The notes: generated by a model not told the origin, from the letters alone. 64,000 nt of DNA from Acidobacteriota bacterium (GCA_022826755.1 JAJDUG010000008.1:96746-160745), one strand, 5' to 3'. Shown: positions 1-8,666, counted from the first letter of the stretch. Numbers and translations: made by a program.

Positions 1-612
1 GATCACGCCCACCCAGTCGGCCAGCCGCTCCACTTCGTCGATGTCGTGGGAGGCCACCAGAATGGTCCATTGGCTGCGGCCGCTCAATTCCAGCAGGCCG
101 CGAATGAACTCGTCCCGGACCAGCGCGTCCAGGCCGGTGAAGGGCTCGTCCAGGATGACCAGCTCGGGCCGGTAGGAGAGCGAGGAAAGCAGCGAGGCCT
201 TGACCTTCATGCCCCTGGAAAAGGTCTTGATCTTCCGGTTCAGGGGCAGTTCGAACTGGCGGATCAACTGCCGGCACAAGTCCGGGTCCCAGGTGGGATA
301 CATGGGGCGGCAGAAGTCGATCAACTGCTGCACGGTCATCCACTCCAGCATCTGCTGGTTCTCGGAGACATAGCCGATCCGGGCCAGCTCCGCCGGACCC
401 AGCCGGAGCGAATCGGTTCCGAGCATCCGGGCGCTGCCGCTGGTGGGGCGGATCATGTTCATCAGCATCTTGATCACGGTGGTCTTGCCGGCTCCGTTGG
501 GTCCCAGGAAGGCGAAGACGCTGCCCTCCGGGACCTGCAGCGACAGGTTTTGCACGGCCATCGTCTTGCCGAATCGTCGTGTCAGTTCGTGGGTCTCGAT
601 GATGGCGTTCAT
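1..612 (-). CDS. ABC transporter ATP-binding protein (C-terminus beyond window)
   Basis: ATPase subunit of an ABC transporter that would power an inner-membrane permease not present here. The 204 visible residues hold nearly the whole nucleotide-binding domain: Walker A GPNGAGKTT (37-45), an ABC signature in degenerate form FSRGMKVK (131-138), Walker B LVILDEP (151-157) and the H-loop SH (188-189). The gene runs off the left edge, so the C-terminus is missing. The ATG at 612 overlaps the stop of the upstream GntR gene (ATGA), so the two are translationally coupled. This pairing of a YtrA-type repressor with an ABC ATPase is typical of drug or cell-wall-stress exporters (known for the family); the substrate cannot be read from the sequence. 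Confidence 0.93.
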   Translation of the reverse strand, partial: MNAIIETHELTRRFGKTMAVQNLSLQVPEGSVFAFLGPNGAGKTTVIKMLMNMIRPTSGSARMLGTDSLRLGPAELARIGYVSENQQMLEWMTVQQLIDFCRPMYPTWDPDLCRQLIRQFELPLNRKIKTFSRGMKVKASLLSSLSYRPELVILDEPFTGLDALVRDEFIRGLLELSGRSQWTILVASHDIDEVERLADWVGVI

Positions 613-1034
613 TTCGAGCCTTCCTTGCCGGGGTTCTCCCGGGCGTTGACCGAAACTTCCGAAAGGCCGTTCCAGTGGTCCTGAACGGCCTGCTGGACCT
701 GCTCCAGCGTCAGCGACAGCCTCCTGGCCTCCACCACCAGCGCTTCCGCTTCATGGTCCAGCAGCGCCGAGCGCTCCAGGGGAGAGGCTTCCGGCAGCCG
801 GGCCACCATGGTGCCCACTCCCGGCTTGACTTCCAGCAGTCCCTGGTCCACCAGCCGGGTCACCACCTTCTGAGCCGTGTTGGGATTGATCCGCAGCTCC
901 TGGCTCAGCTTGCGGACCGAAGGGAAGCGGTCCCCCGGCAGCAATTGGCCCGAGATGATGGCCTTCTGAACGGCGTAGACCAGTTGCTGGTAGAGCGACA
1001 GTCCCGTTCGGAACTCTACGGTGAATGGCAGCAT
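609..1034 (-). CDS. GntR-family transcriptional regulator, YtrA subfamily
   Basis: A 141-residue DNA-binding repressor. The N-terminal winged helix-turn-helix covers about residues 10-78, with the family hallmarks GDRFPSVRKLSQEL and NPNTAQKVVTRL followed by the wing GLLEVKPGVGTMV. The short C-terminal tail (about 60 residues, helical) lacks the large effector domain of FadR or HutC proteins, which defines the YtrA subfamily. The ATG at 1034 is chosen because the upstream in-frame extension has no ribosome site and would cross the operator. The stop overlaps the start of the ABC ATPase gene. A perfect inverted repeat just upstream suggests autoregulation of the two-gene operon. The effector is unknown. 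Confidence 0.92.
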   Translation of the reverse strand: MLPFTVEFRTGLSLYQQLVYAVQKAIISGQLLPGDRFPSVRKLSQELRINPNTAQKVVTRLVDQGLLEVKPGVGTMVARLPEASPLERSALLDHEAEALVVEARRLSLTLEQVQQAVQDHWNGLSEVSVNARENPGKEGSK

Positions 1035-1069
1035 ACGTGTACTATGAGTACTAGTACACTTGATGTCAA
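1034..1069 (-). promoter_or_regulatory. GntR/ABC operon promoter with overlapping operator; probably leaderless
   Basis: Read on the minus strand, TTGACA (1069-1064) is followed by a 17-bp spacer and CATAGT (1046-1041), a good sigma-70 type promoter. A perfect 8-bp inverted repeat, GTGTACTA-N7-TAGTACAC (1037-1059), covers the spacer and the -10 box, where a bound repressor would block polymerase. The predicted transcription start falls on or next to the ATG at 1034, and no Shine-Dalgarno sequence lies before it, so the mRNA is probably leaderless. The motifs are seen directly; repressor binding is inferred from YtrA-type sites. Confidence 0.7.
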
Positions 1070-1468
1070 GGAAATTCTTGGCTGAACCCGGCGTCTTGCC
1101 CGATTCCCGGGCATGATGTAAACGATGTTCCCGGTTTGTTGTGTGGGGAAGCCCCCCCGGGAGCGCGGGCGTCCCGCCCGCACCATGTCCGGCGCAGCCA
1201 TGGCCCTCTCCGCCACTCGGATTGACCCCAAACTGCGCCCTGGGTCTCCTCTCCCTTGCGCTCACCCAACTTCGGTTTTTCCCCGAGGAAGTTCCTGGAG
1301 ACCGGCTATAATTGACACAGATAACGTCCTTATCCAGACGATCAGGCACGGTTCGGGCAGCGCCAAGCCCCCAGGCTTTCGAGTTCCGCAAGTGTAGCGC
1401 AACCCGCCGGCAACCGCCGTTCCCCTGCGCAGCCACAACCGGGAGCCATCGTTGCTACAGGAAGCGTT
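1070..1468. other. Intergenic region between GntR and ankyrin genes
   Basis: About 400 bp between divergent genes. It contains one copy of the GC-hairpin repeat (listed separately) and a TATAAT hexamer at 1307-1312 on the plus strand that could serve the ankyrin gene with a leader of about 150 nt. No convincing -35 box sits at the right distance, so this promoter is weakly supported. No convincing gene is seen. Confidence 0.4.
1151..1184 (-). repeat. Dispersed GC-hairpin repeat, copy 1
   Basis: This is the reverse orientation of a short repeat also found at 15361-15392 and 25772-25802. Its core is a 7-bp stem GCGGGCG / CGCCCGC around a variable 3-nt loop (TCC here), next to the block GCTCCCGGGGG. 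The stem is identical in all three copies while the loop differs. Confidence 0.75.
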
Positions 1469-4400
1469 ATGAACCTAACGGCACCGGCTATTCGGCAACT
1501 CGCTTTGCTCCTCATGGTGGCGGTGGGCGATTTTGCAGCAGCGGCATCGCCGGCCGGAGACGACGACGGCGCAGGCTGCGATGATTGGAACACGAGGAAC
1601 TTCTTTACAACTGCGTCGGTCGACAGGGTGGCCGCCTGCCTGGAAGCGGGAGCCAACCCCAATGCGAAGATCAAGAGCGGTGAAACTCCGCTGCACTTTG
1701 CAGCCATGTACTCAGCGGATCCTGCGATCATTGCGAAGCTGGTCGAGGCAGGGGCTGACCTCGAGGCCCGGGGACAGTTTGGCGACACTCCCCTGCATGA
1801 AGCGGCCAGTATCAACGACCATCCCGCCATCATCGCCGCCCTGGTCGAGGCGGGAGCCAACCTGCGGGCCAGGGACCAGATGGGCCAGAGCCCGCTGCAT
1901 TCCGCCGCCGCCCGGTTCCAAACCAATCCCGCCATGGTCGCCGCCCTGCTCAGGGCGGGCGCCGATCCCAACGCCCGAGATGAGGATCGCCGGACGGCCC
2001 TGCACACTGCGGGCCGGAGCAGCCGCAGCAGTTCAGCCATCGCCGAAATGATGCGCCCAGAGGTCATCGCTGAAGCCATGAAGGCAGCCCAGGCAGCAGC
2101 CAAGCTCAATTTTGAGCTCATGCCTGAACTGCCCGATGACGATACCCTTGCCGAAATGGCCAGTCCCGAGGCTATGGCCGAGAGCATGAAGGCACTGGAG
2201 GAGTCGGATGCAGCCAAACCCCGGGTGATTGTCGAACTGGTCAGCGCGGGCGCCGACCCCAATGCTCGGGATGAAGACGGCTGGACTCCCCTCCACACCG
2301 CAGGCTTGTACGGGGCCATGCCCGGGGTCATCGCCGAGTTGGTCAGGATGGGTGCCGATCCCAATGCCAGCGACCAGGACAATCAGACTCCCCTGCACGC
2401 GGCACTCATTTCCCCCGCCGGCAAACTCGACACCATCGCCGTTCTGCTCAAGGCAGGCGCCGATCCCAAAGCTCGGGACGAGTGGGGCAGGACTCCTCTC
2501 CACCAAGCGGTCCAAGCCAGCCGACCCTCCCGAAGATTTGCTGAGATGCCCCCTCCCGATGACCCTGACGAGACTCTCGCTTCGGTGGCCATCCCCAAGA
2601 TGTTCGAGACAACTACCGATACCCTTCGCCAGATTATCACCGCTCTCTTGAAGGCCGGCGCCGACCCGAACGAAGGGGACGATGACGGTCGGAATCCCTT
2701 GCACCTGGCCGCCAGACATACCGCCGATTCCGACATGGCGGCCCTACTTGTCAAGGCCGATGCCAACCCCAATGCACCCGACGAAAACGGCCAGACTCCC
2801 CTGCATCTCGCGGCCCGTTTCACGACCAATCCGGAAATTATCGCGGTGCTGATCCAGGCCGGGGGCGATCTCAGAGCCAAAGACACGAACGGCAGCACCC
2901 CACGCGACTTTGCCGAGGGGAATCCCAAGCTCAAGGACACAGAGGTCTACCGCCGGATGATTGCCATCGTAGCGGGGTCCACCGCTCTATCGGCCAGTGC
3001 GGTCGAGGGCGGCGACGGGGTCTGTGCCCGCTGGAACGGGTTCGAGTTCTTCGAACGAGTCTCGTTGGAAGTCGTGAAGTCCTGCCTGAGAGCCGGCGCG
3101 GATCCCATGCACCGGGACCGAAACGGTTGGACTCCCCTGCACCATGTCGCCTGGAAAAGCCGCAATTCCAATACCGTCGCCGCCCTGGTCGAGGCGGGAG
3201 CCGACCCCAACGCAGTGGGAGGTCATGGTCGGACACCGTTGTTTTTCGCGGCCGAGGACAACCCCAGTCCCGCTGTCGTGGACGCATTGGTGCAGGCCGG
3301 CGCCAACCCCCAAGCGCGGGACAGAAACGGCGACATTCCCCTGCACGCGGCAGCCATGCGCAACCTGAATCCCGGTATCATCGCCGCGCTCCTCAAGGCC
3401 GGTTCCGACGCCAATGCGCAAGACAATCAGGGCCGGACGCCTCTGCACACCGCCGCCTCCTACAACACCAATCCCGCCGTCATCGCCGCACTGAGGAAGG
3501 GAGGCGCCGACCCCAACGCTCGGGACGAAAAAGGCAGGAAACCCCTGAACCTTGCGGCCCAAAATAACGTCAATCCCGCCATCATCGAGGCGTTGGTGAA
3601 GGCGGGCGCCGACCCCGATGCCGGGGACAACGACGGTCACTCTCCTCTCTTCGGCGCCGCCGCCTCCAATCTCAACCCCAGCGTTGTTGCCCGGCTGGCT
3701 GCGGCGGGTGCCGACCCGCGAGTTCAGGACAAGGAAGGCCGGACTCCCTTGCACGTAGCAATCAAGTCCAACGCCAATCCTGAAATCATTGCCGCGCTGG
3801 TGGAGGCGGCGGCCGACACCGGCACCCGAGACGAGCAGGGCTCGAATCTCCTGCACGTCGCGGCCGGGTACAGCACCGATCCGGCAGTCATCGAAGTGTT
3901 GGCACGATCGGGCGTCGATCCCGCGGCTCGGGACAAAAGCAAGTGGACGCCCCTGCATGCAGCAGCCCGATACAATCCCAATCCCGACGTCTTCGCTGCC
4001 CTGGTCGCGGCCGGCGCAGACCCCGGAGTCCAGGACGAGAAACTCCGCACCCCCTTGCACATCGCGGCCCAACACAACCCCAATCCCGCCGCCATTTCTG
4101 CCCTGGCCAAGGCAGGATCCGATCCCAATGCCAGGGATGGCGACGGCCAGACTCCCCTGCATACCGCCGCCCGGCACACCGTCAATCCTGGGGTCATGGC
4201 GGCTCTGATCGAGGCGGGGGCGGATCGCGACGCAGTGGTTCAGCGCGGTCGGACGATTCTGCATACGGCGGCCGCGTTCAACACCAACGCCCACGTCCTC
4301 ACCGCCCTGATCACGATGGGGGCCGACCTTGAAACCAAGGACAGGGACGGATGGACGCCACTCTACGCCGCAGCCGCGGAAAACTCCAATCCCGCCATCA

Positions 4401-5251
4401 TCGCCGCCCTGGTCAATGCCGGCGCTGACCCCCTTCAGAGAGATCGAAACGGCTGGACGCCCCTGCACCAGGCGGCTCGAAACAACCCCAATCCCTCCAT
4501 CGTCGATGCCTTGGTCACGGCGGGGGCCGACACGGAAGCCCGTGATGAGCGTGGCCAGACTCCCCTGCACGCACAAACCTGGTACGGCGCCAACCCCGCC
4601 ATCATCGCCGCGCTGGCCAGAGCCGGCGCCGACCTCAACGCCCGGGACGAACAGGGCGAAACACCCTTGCACTGGGCGGTGACCGGCAGGGCCAATCCCA
4701 GCATCATCGGCCTGCTGGTCAAGCATGGCGCCCATATCAACGCACCGGACGAAGGCGGCGATACTCCTTTGCACAAGGCAGTCTGGTACAACGACAATAC
4801 CAGCCTCATCTCCGAACTGCTCAAGCAGGGGGCTGATCCCTCGTCTCGTGACAATCACGGGAATACCCCCCTGCATGGGGCCGCGGGCCACAAGGCCAAT
4901 GTGGGCATCATCGCAATTCTTCTCGAGGGCGGGGCCGACCCCAGGGCGCGAGATGAATTTGGACAAACACCCCTCCACCAGGCAGCCGAGTCCAGAAGCG
5001 ATCCCGCAATCATCGCCGCCTTGCTGGATGCAGGCGCCGACCCCAACAGGCCGGACGAACTTCGCGCCCAGACCCCCTTGCACCTGGCGGCCAGGTCCAA
5101 CCCCAACCCGGCTGTTGTCGAGGCACTGCTCGACGGGGGAGCGGATGCAACGTTGAAGGACGAAAAAGGCAGGACGCCCGGCGACCTTGTCGAAAGAAAC
5201 CCCGCTCTCATGGGAACCGCGGCCTTCCGGCGGTTGAAGGAGGCGCGGTAA
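1469..5251 (+). CDS. Secreted giant ankyrin-repeat protein (fusion of two capped ankyrin units)
   Basis: A 1260-residue protein with an N-terminal signal peptide (hydrophobic QLALLLMVAV, small residues before about residue 27), so probably periplasmic or exported. The rest is roughly thirty ankyrin repeats of the type G-TPLH-AA...NPAIIAALV-AGADPNARD. After the signal peptide comes a distinctive cap, C-DDWNTRNFF...VAACLEAGA. The same cap recurs near residue 518 (CARWNGFEFF), just after a segment like the protein's own C-terminus (TPRDFAEGNP and TPGDLVERNP) and a hydrophobic stretch resembling a leftover signal peptide. The gene therefore looks like an in-frame fusion of two complete genes. A smaller paralogue lies 182 bp downstream. 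Ankyrin arrays bind proteins; secreted ones can act on hosts or neighbours, but the partner here is unknown. Confidence 0.9.
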   Translation: MNLTAPAIRQLALLLMVAVGDFAAAASPAGDDDGAGCDDWNTRNFFTTASVDRVAACLEAGANPNAKIKSGETPLHFAAMYSADPAIIAKLVEAGADLEARGQFGDTPLHEAASINDHPAIIAALVEAGANLRARDQMGQSPLHSAAARFQTNPAMVAALLRAGADPNARDEDRRTALHTAGRSSRSSSAIAEMMRPEVIAEAMKAAQAAAKLNFELMPELPDDDTLAEMASPEAMAESMKALEESDAAKPRVIVELVSAGADPNARDEDGWTPLHTAGLYGAMPGVIAELVRMGADPNASDQDNQTPLHAALISPAGKLDTIAVLLKAGADPKARDEWGRTPLHQAVQASRPSRRFAEMPPPDDPDETLASVAIPKMFETTTDTLRQIITALLKAGADPNEGDDDGRNPLHLAARHTADSDMAALLVKADANPNAPDENGQTPLHLAARFTTNPEIIAVLIQAGGDLRAKDTNGSTPRDFAEGNPKLKDTEVYRRMIAIVAGSTALSASAVEGGDGVCARWNGFEFFERVSLEVVKSCLRAGADPMHRDRNGWTPLHHVAWKSRNSNTVAALVEAGADPNAVGGHGRTPLFFAAEDNPSPAVVDALVQAGANPQARDRNGDIPLHAAAMRNLNPGIIAALLKAGSDANAQDNQGRTPLHTAASYNTNPAVIAALRKGGADPNARDEKGRKPLNLAAQNNVNPAIIEALVKAGADPDAGDNDGHSPLFGAAASNLNPSVVARLAAAGADPRVQDKEGRTPLHVAIKSNANPEIIAALVEAAADTGTRDEQGSNLLHVAAGYSTDPAVIEVLARSGVDPAARDKSKWTPLHAAARYNPNPDVFAALVAAGADPGVQDEKLRTPLHIAAQHNPNPAAISALAKAGSDPNARDGDGQTPLHTAARHTVNPGVMAALIEAGADRDAVVQRGRTILHTAAAFNTNAHVLTALITMGADLETKDRDGWTPLYAAAAENSNPAIIAALVNAGADPLQRDRNGWTPLHQAARNNPNPSIVDALVTAGADTEARDERGQTPLHAQTWYGANPAIIAALARAGADLNARDEQGETPLHWAVTGRANPSIIGLLVKHGAHINAPDEGGDTPLHKAVWYNDNTSLISELLKQGADPSSRDNHGNTPLHGAAGHKANVGIIAILLEGGADPRARDEFGQTPLHQAAESRSDPAIIAALLDAGADPNRPDELRAQTPLHLAARSNPNPAVVEALLDGGADATLKDEKGRTPGDLVERNPALMGTAAFRRLKEAR

Positions 5252-5433
5252 ACGTTGGCGCGTGTTACCATGGCAGGGAGGGACAAAAAAGCACATGGAG
5301 CATCCCCTCTGACGAGGAAGCGCTTCCGAAATGAGCTGCCGTGGCGGGCGGAAAGTGTGGCAATCAGGGGCGCACCGAGCTGGAATGACGCACCGGCATT
5401 TGCTCGGCTATTCGGCCGAAAGGAGGTCACATC

Positions 5434-6333
5434 ATGAGATGGCAACCGATGATCGTTTTGACGCTGATGGTGTTTATGGGGGGATCTGCAGCCACGCTCG
5501 GCGGTGGCGTTCCGGCAGACAATGGCGCTGACTGCGCCGATTGGAACACGGCAGATTTCTTCAAGAAGGCTTCGGTCGAGGAGGTCAGCGCCTGCCTGGA
5601 AGCGGGGGCGGATCCCAAATCCCGGGACGAAAAGGGCCGCATTCCGCTACTTCTGGCGGCGACACACACCCAACATCCCGGCGTCATCGCCGCCTTGATC
5701 CAAGCGGGCGCCGACTTCAGGGCAGTGGGTAGAGGTGGCAGGAATCCACTGCATGCGGCGGCCGCCTCCAACGAAAATCCCGGCGTGATCACCGCCCTGC
5801 TGGATGCCGGCGCCAACCCGCGGGCCCGGACCCCTGGCCGACACGGCGAGACACCGGTTGAGATGGCGGCTCAATCCAACACCAATCCCGGTGTCCTCAA
5901 CGCCCTTCTTCGGGCGGGTGGCGACCCGAATTCCAAAAAGGAGTTCGGCGAGACTCCACTCCACCTGGCGGCCCAGTGGAATCCCAATCCGGCAATCGTC
6001 ACCGCTCTGGTGAAGGCCGGCGCCAACGTCAACGCGCGTGCCGCGACGATGCTTGGGGGGAAGACTCCCTTGTACTCGGCAATCGAAATGAACGCCCATC
6101 CCGAAATCATCAGGGCCTTGGTGGAGGCCGGGGCGGACCCCAATGCACGAACGAGCGCCTTTCGGGTCGGCAAGACTCCGCTGACCCGGGCAATCAAGTC
6201 CAACGCCCATCCCGAAATCATTGACATCCTGATCAAGGCGGGCGGGGACCCGAAGAAACGGGATTGGTCACCCGTGTTAAACCCGGGCACATTGCCGCTG
6301 ATTGCGGCTATTGTCGTGTATATCGTAATCTGA
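5434..6333 (+). CDS. Secreted ankyrin-repeat protein with C-terminal hydrophobic tail
   Basis: A 299-residue paralogue of the preceding gene. It has a signal peptide (MIVLTLMVFMGGSA), the same cap C-ADWNTADFF...VSACLEAGADP, about seven ankyrin repeats, and a hydrophobic C-terminal tail (TLPLIAAIVVYIVI) that could anchor it in a membrane. A strong Shine-Dalgarno AGGAGGT at 5421-5427 fixes the ATG at 5434. Some repeats carry a short insertion before the TPL motif (for example RTPGRHGETP and RAATMLGGKTP). It probably works with, or diverged from, the 1260-residue neighbour; the binding partner is not evident. Confidence 0.88.
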   Translation: MRWQPMIVLTLMVFMGGSAATLGGGVPADNGADCADWNTADFFKKASVEEVSACLEAGADPKSRDEKGRIPLLLAATHTQHPGVIAALIQAGADFRAVGRGGRNPLHAAAASNENPGVITALLDAGANPRARTPGRHGETPVEMAAQSNTNPGVLNALLRAGGDPNSKKEFGETPLHLAAQWNPNPAIVTALVKAGANVNARAATMLGGKTPLYSAIEMNAHPEIIRALVEAGADPNARTSAFRVGKTPLTRAIKSNAHPEIIDILIKAGGDPKKRDWSPVLNPGTLPLIAAIVVYIVI

Positions 6334-6374
6334 TCGCAAAGCGACCCTGGCGCCGTTCAGCCCGTCCAGCCCCT

Positions 6375-7178
6375 TCAGGGCAAGAACCGGTCCAGCCCGT
6401 CCGAGCAGCGCTTCATGCGCTTGAAGGCCTCGATCATGTCGGTGATGTCATGGCCGGGGCAGACCATGCGGAAACCCTGGGCGGCCCGCTCTTCGGCTTC
6501 GCTCGGGCTGTTGGTGACGTAGCCCGCGGCCACGCCGGTCTCCCCGGAAGCCTTCAAAACTTCCTGCACCAGTTCCTCGGCAGCCGCCGAGGGACGGAAT
6601 TCCCGGGTGGGCTGCTGGCCCAGGGCTTCAGCCCCCACTGCCCGCTCCAGGTCGTAGGGGCCGATCAGCACGCAGTCCACGTCGGGCACGGCCATCATCT
6701 CCCTCACGTTGCGGACCCCGGTGGGCGTCTCCACCATCACCACCGTCAGGATCTGGTCGTTGGCATTCTCGGTGTAGTCGAAATAGCTGTGGCCGGCGTG
6801 GTAGGCCGTCCGCAGCCCGGTGGCCGAGCGGTTGCCCCTGGGCGGGAACTTGGCCGCACGCACGATGCTCTCGCACTGCTCGGCCGTCTCCACCATGGGA
6901 ATGATGACTCCCAGGGCTCCCAGGTCCAGCACCTTCCCGATCCAGGCCGGGTCGGGTCCCAGCGGCCGCACCAGCGGAACGGTGTCCCGGTGGACGAAGG
7001 GCGCCATGGAAGCGTTGATGCTCGACTCCGACCATGCCCCGTGCTGCCAGTCGATCCAGACGAAGTCGAACCCGTGCTGGACGGCCTCCTCGGCGATCTC
7101 GGGCGAGGGATAGTAGAGGGAAGGACCGGAAATGATCCCCCCTTCAAGCAGCTTCTTGCGAGCCAGGTTGACTTTCAT
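6375..7178 (-). CDS. HpcH/HpaI-type aldolase/citrate lyase family protein
   Basis: A 267-residue class II pyruvate-dependent aldolase homologue, a metal-dependent TIM barrel that cleaves 2-keto-3-deoxy sugar acids or 4-hydroxy-2-oxo acids. Visible family features are FVWIDWQHG near residue 40, RPLGPDPAWIGKVLDLGALGVIIPMVETAEQ (about 72-102) with the metal-binding region MVET, and DVDCVLIGPYDL. I start at the ATG at 7178 (MKVNLARKKLLEGG). A longer frame upstream only reads into the dispersed intergenic repeat and is rejected. It converges on the ankyrin gene and is monocistronic. The substrate is unknown; the catabolic enzymes that follow suggest sugar-acid breakdown. Confidence 0.88.
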   Translation of the reverse strand: MKVNLARKKLLEGGIISGPSLYYPSPEIAEEAVQHGFDFVWIDWQHGAWSESSINASMAPFVHRDTVPLVRPLGPDPAWIGKVLDLGALGVIIPMVETAEQCESIVRAAKFPPRGNRSATGLRTAYHAGHSYFDYTENANDQILTVVMVETPTGVRNVREMMAVPDVDCVLIGPYDLERAVGAEALGQQPTREFRPSAAAEELVQEVLKASGETGVAAGYVTNSPSEAEERAAQGFRMVCPGHDITDMIEAFKRMKRCSDGLDRFLP

Positions 7179-7202
7179 CGACTTTGCCTTTCTTGAAATT
7201 GC

Positions 7203-7580
7203 CTGAAACAACAGAAAAAAAAGAGTTATCCACGAAGACACACGAAGGACTACGAAGACACACGAAGAAAGACTAATGTTCTTTACCCACTCAAGGGGAA
7301 CGCCCCTTGGGTTCGGGTGAGGGAAAACGCAGCCAGTCCGCTTCCCGTGCCACAGCCTCTCGTCCCGTTAATCCTGTGCATCCTGTGTATCCATGTTCAA
7401 TAGTTGGATAACCGGATCAACGGGACAGGGTCCTGGTTGCCGATAGGCCACGAAGAGAAGCGGAAACAGATCCATTCGGATTCGTGCCCATTCGTGTCCA
7501 TTGGTGGTTCGTCTTTATCAACGCCCCCCTGTTTCACCCTCGTTTGATCCGCCCCGTCGTGGGGGGACGGGGCCCCTGCT
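7203..7580 (+). repeat. Long dispersed intergenic repeat, copy 1
   Basis: Non-coding block made of an array of CACGAAG-type units (7232-7268), a conserved central part (GGGTTCGGGTGAGGGAAAAC), the motif AATCCTGTGCATCCTGTGTA (7370-7389) and a GC-rich tail (TGATCCGCCCCGTCGTGG, 7544-7561). It aligns along most of its length with 59150-59455 and partly with 42359-42533. About 70 bp of extra sequence near 7450-7530 is absent from the 59-kb copy. It fills most of the gap between the aldolase and dioxygenase genes; I see no gene in it. Confidence 0.8.
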
Positions 7581-7683
7581 TACCTGATATTTCAGCTCCC
7601 TTGCGTCGAAGGCTTTTCCTCCTGCCCGACCCTTGGCGGATCCCTCTTGAGCTTTCTCAAACACCTGAGCGGCCCTTCGTGGA

Positions 7684-8628
7684 TCAGCAGCTCACACCCT
7701 TCCCCTCCTCGCCGAACACGGCCAGGCGATCCTCGTCTTCGGTTTCCCGGCTTTCCGGGGAGATGTAGTGGAACTGCACGGCCCAGCGCTGCCGGTCGGT
7801 GCGGTTGGCGGGAGTGCCGTGAGGCAGGAGCGCATCGAACAACAGGCAGCCGCCGGCCTTCATGGGAATCGCCACCCGGGGAAGCCGCGCAATCTCGCTG
7901 TCGCAGATTTGCCAGTCGCGCCTCATGAAGTGAACCCGCGGGCCCTCGCGATGCCCCCCTTCGATCACCTGCATGCAGCCGTTCTCGGGCGTGGCCTCAT
8001 CCAGCGCGATCCAGATGCCCACGATCGGAGTGGCCTGGGTAAGGTTGAAGTAGGCGCGGTCCTGGTGCCAGGGCTTCTCCCTACCGCCGGGAGGCTTGAT
8101 CAGCGCCATGTCCTGGTAGAGTCCCGGCCGTCCTCCCAGAAGCCGGCTCAGCACCCGCCCGAGAGACGGATCCTCCGCCAGCGCTTTCAGGGCCGGGTTC
8201 TCCTCCCGGGTGAAGCCCATGAACTTGCGGACAAACCGCATCCGGGTTGCCGGATCGAGCGACGGCAGGTGTTTGTCGGTGTGACCCAGCGCCAGGTCTG
8301 CGAACCGCCGGCCCTTGGGCTCGGAAACGGCCTTCCCCTCCAACTCCGGCAACTGCCGCCTGACCGCACCCTCGAAATAGACCGACTCGCAATCCGGCCG
8401 CGGGCTGGTCCCCAATCGATAGAGCTCCTGCCTGGCCGCCTCCACCCGGGTCATCGAAAACGCCTCGTGAACCACCAGGTATCCCCGCTGGCGAAAACGG
8501 GCCAATTCCTTCTCATCGACGGCTTCAAAACCGGCAATCCCCTCAGCCACTCTCTGGTAGCGGTACAGTTCGGGATCGTACGCGGGGATTTGGGGCTCGA
8601 AGACCACTCTCAGTTCCGGTCTGTTCAT
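7684..8628 (-). CDS. Phytanoyl-CoA dioxygenase (PhyH) family protein
   Basis: A 314-residue Fe(II)/2-oxoglutarate-dependent oxygenase of the PhyH superfamily. The cupin-fold iron ligands are visible as HQD (H188, D190) in PWHQDRAYF and the distal H270 in DALLPHGTPANRT, followed by the 2-oxoglutarate-binding arginine region (RQRWAVQFHY). ENGCMQVIEGGHREG is the usual PhyH signature. Start MNRPELRVVF at 8628; a longer upstream reading overlaps the next gene in another frame and is rejected. It lies 38 bp downstream of the enolase-superfamily gene on the same strand, probably one operon. Bacterial PhyH proteins hydroxylate many small molecules, so the substrate remains open. Confidence 0.9.
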   Translation of the reverse strand: MNRPELRVVFEPQIPAYDPELYRYQRVAEGIAGFEAVDEKELARFRQRGYLVVHEAFSMTRVEAARQELYRLGTSPRPDCESVYFEGAVRRQLPELEGKAVSEPKGRRFADLALGHTDKHLPSLDPATRMRFVRKFMGFTREENPALKALAEDPSLGRVLSRLLGGRPGLYQDMALIKPPGGREKPWHQDRAYFNLTQATPIVGIWIALDEATPENGCMQVIEGGHREGPRVHFMRRDWQICDSEIARLPRVAIPMKAGGCLLFDALLPHGTPANRTDRQRWAVQFHYISPESRETEDEDRLAVFGEEGKGVSC

Positions 8629-8666
8629 GAAACCGTCCCTTTGCTCGCCAACGCCTGGCCTGACTC

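Noticed and set aside
2987..5296. 769-codon minus-strand open frame opposite the ankyrin gene, and similar long frames opposite the PSD1 (30681-32405) and TPR (59416-61728) genes
   Set aside because: Their sequences mirror the repeat structure of the real gene on the other strand (periodic Gly/Val or Pro/Arg-rich text), have no ribosome site and match no domain; GC-rich codon bias keeps antisense frames open.
7179..7241. N-terminal extension of the aldolase (MSSWITLFF...)
   Set aside because: The same codons arise from the long intergenic repeat at 59.2 kb and a close relative at 42.4 kb, so they are repeat-derived, not conserved protein.
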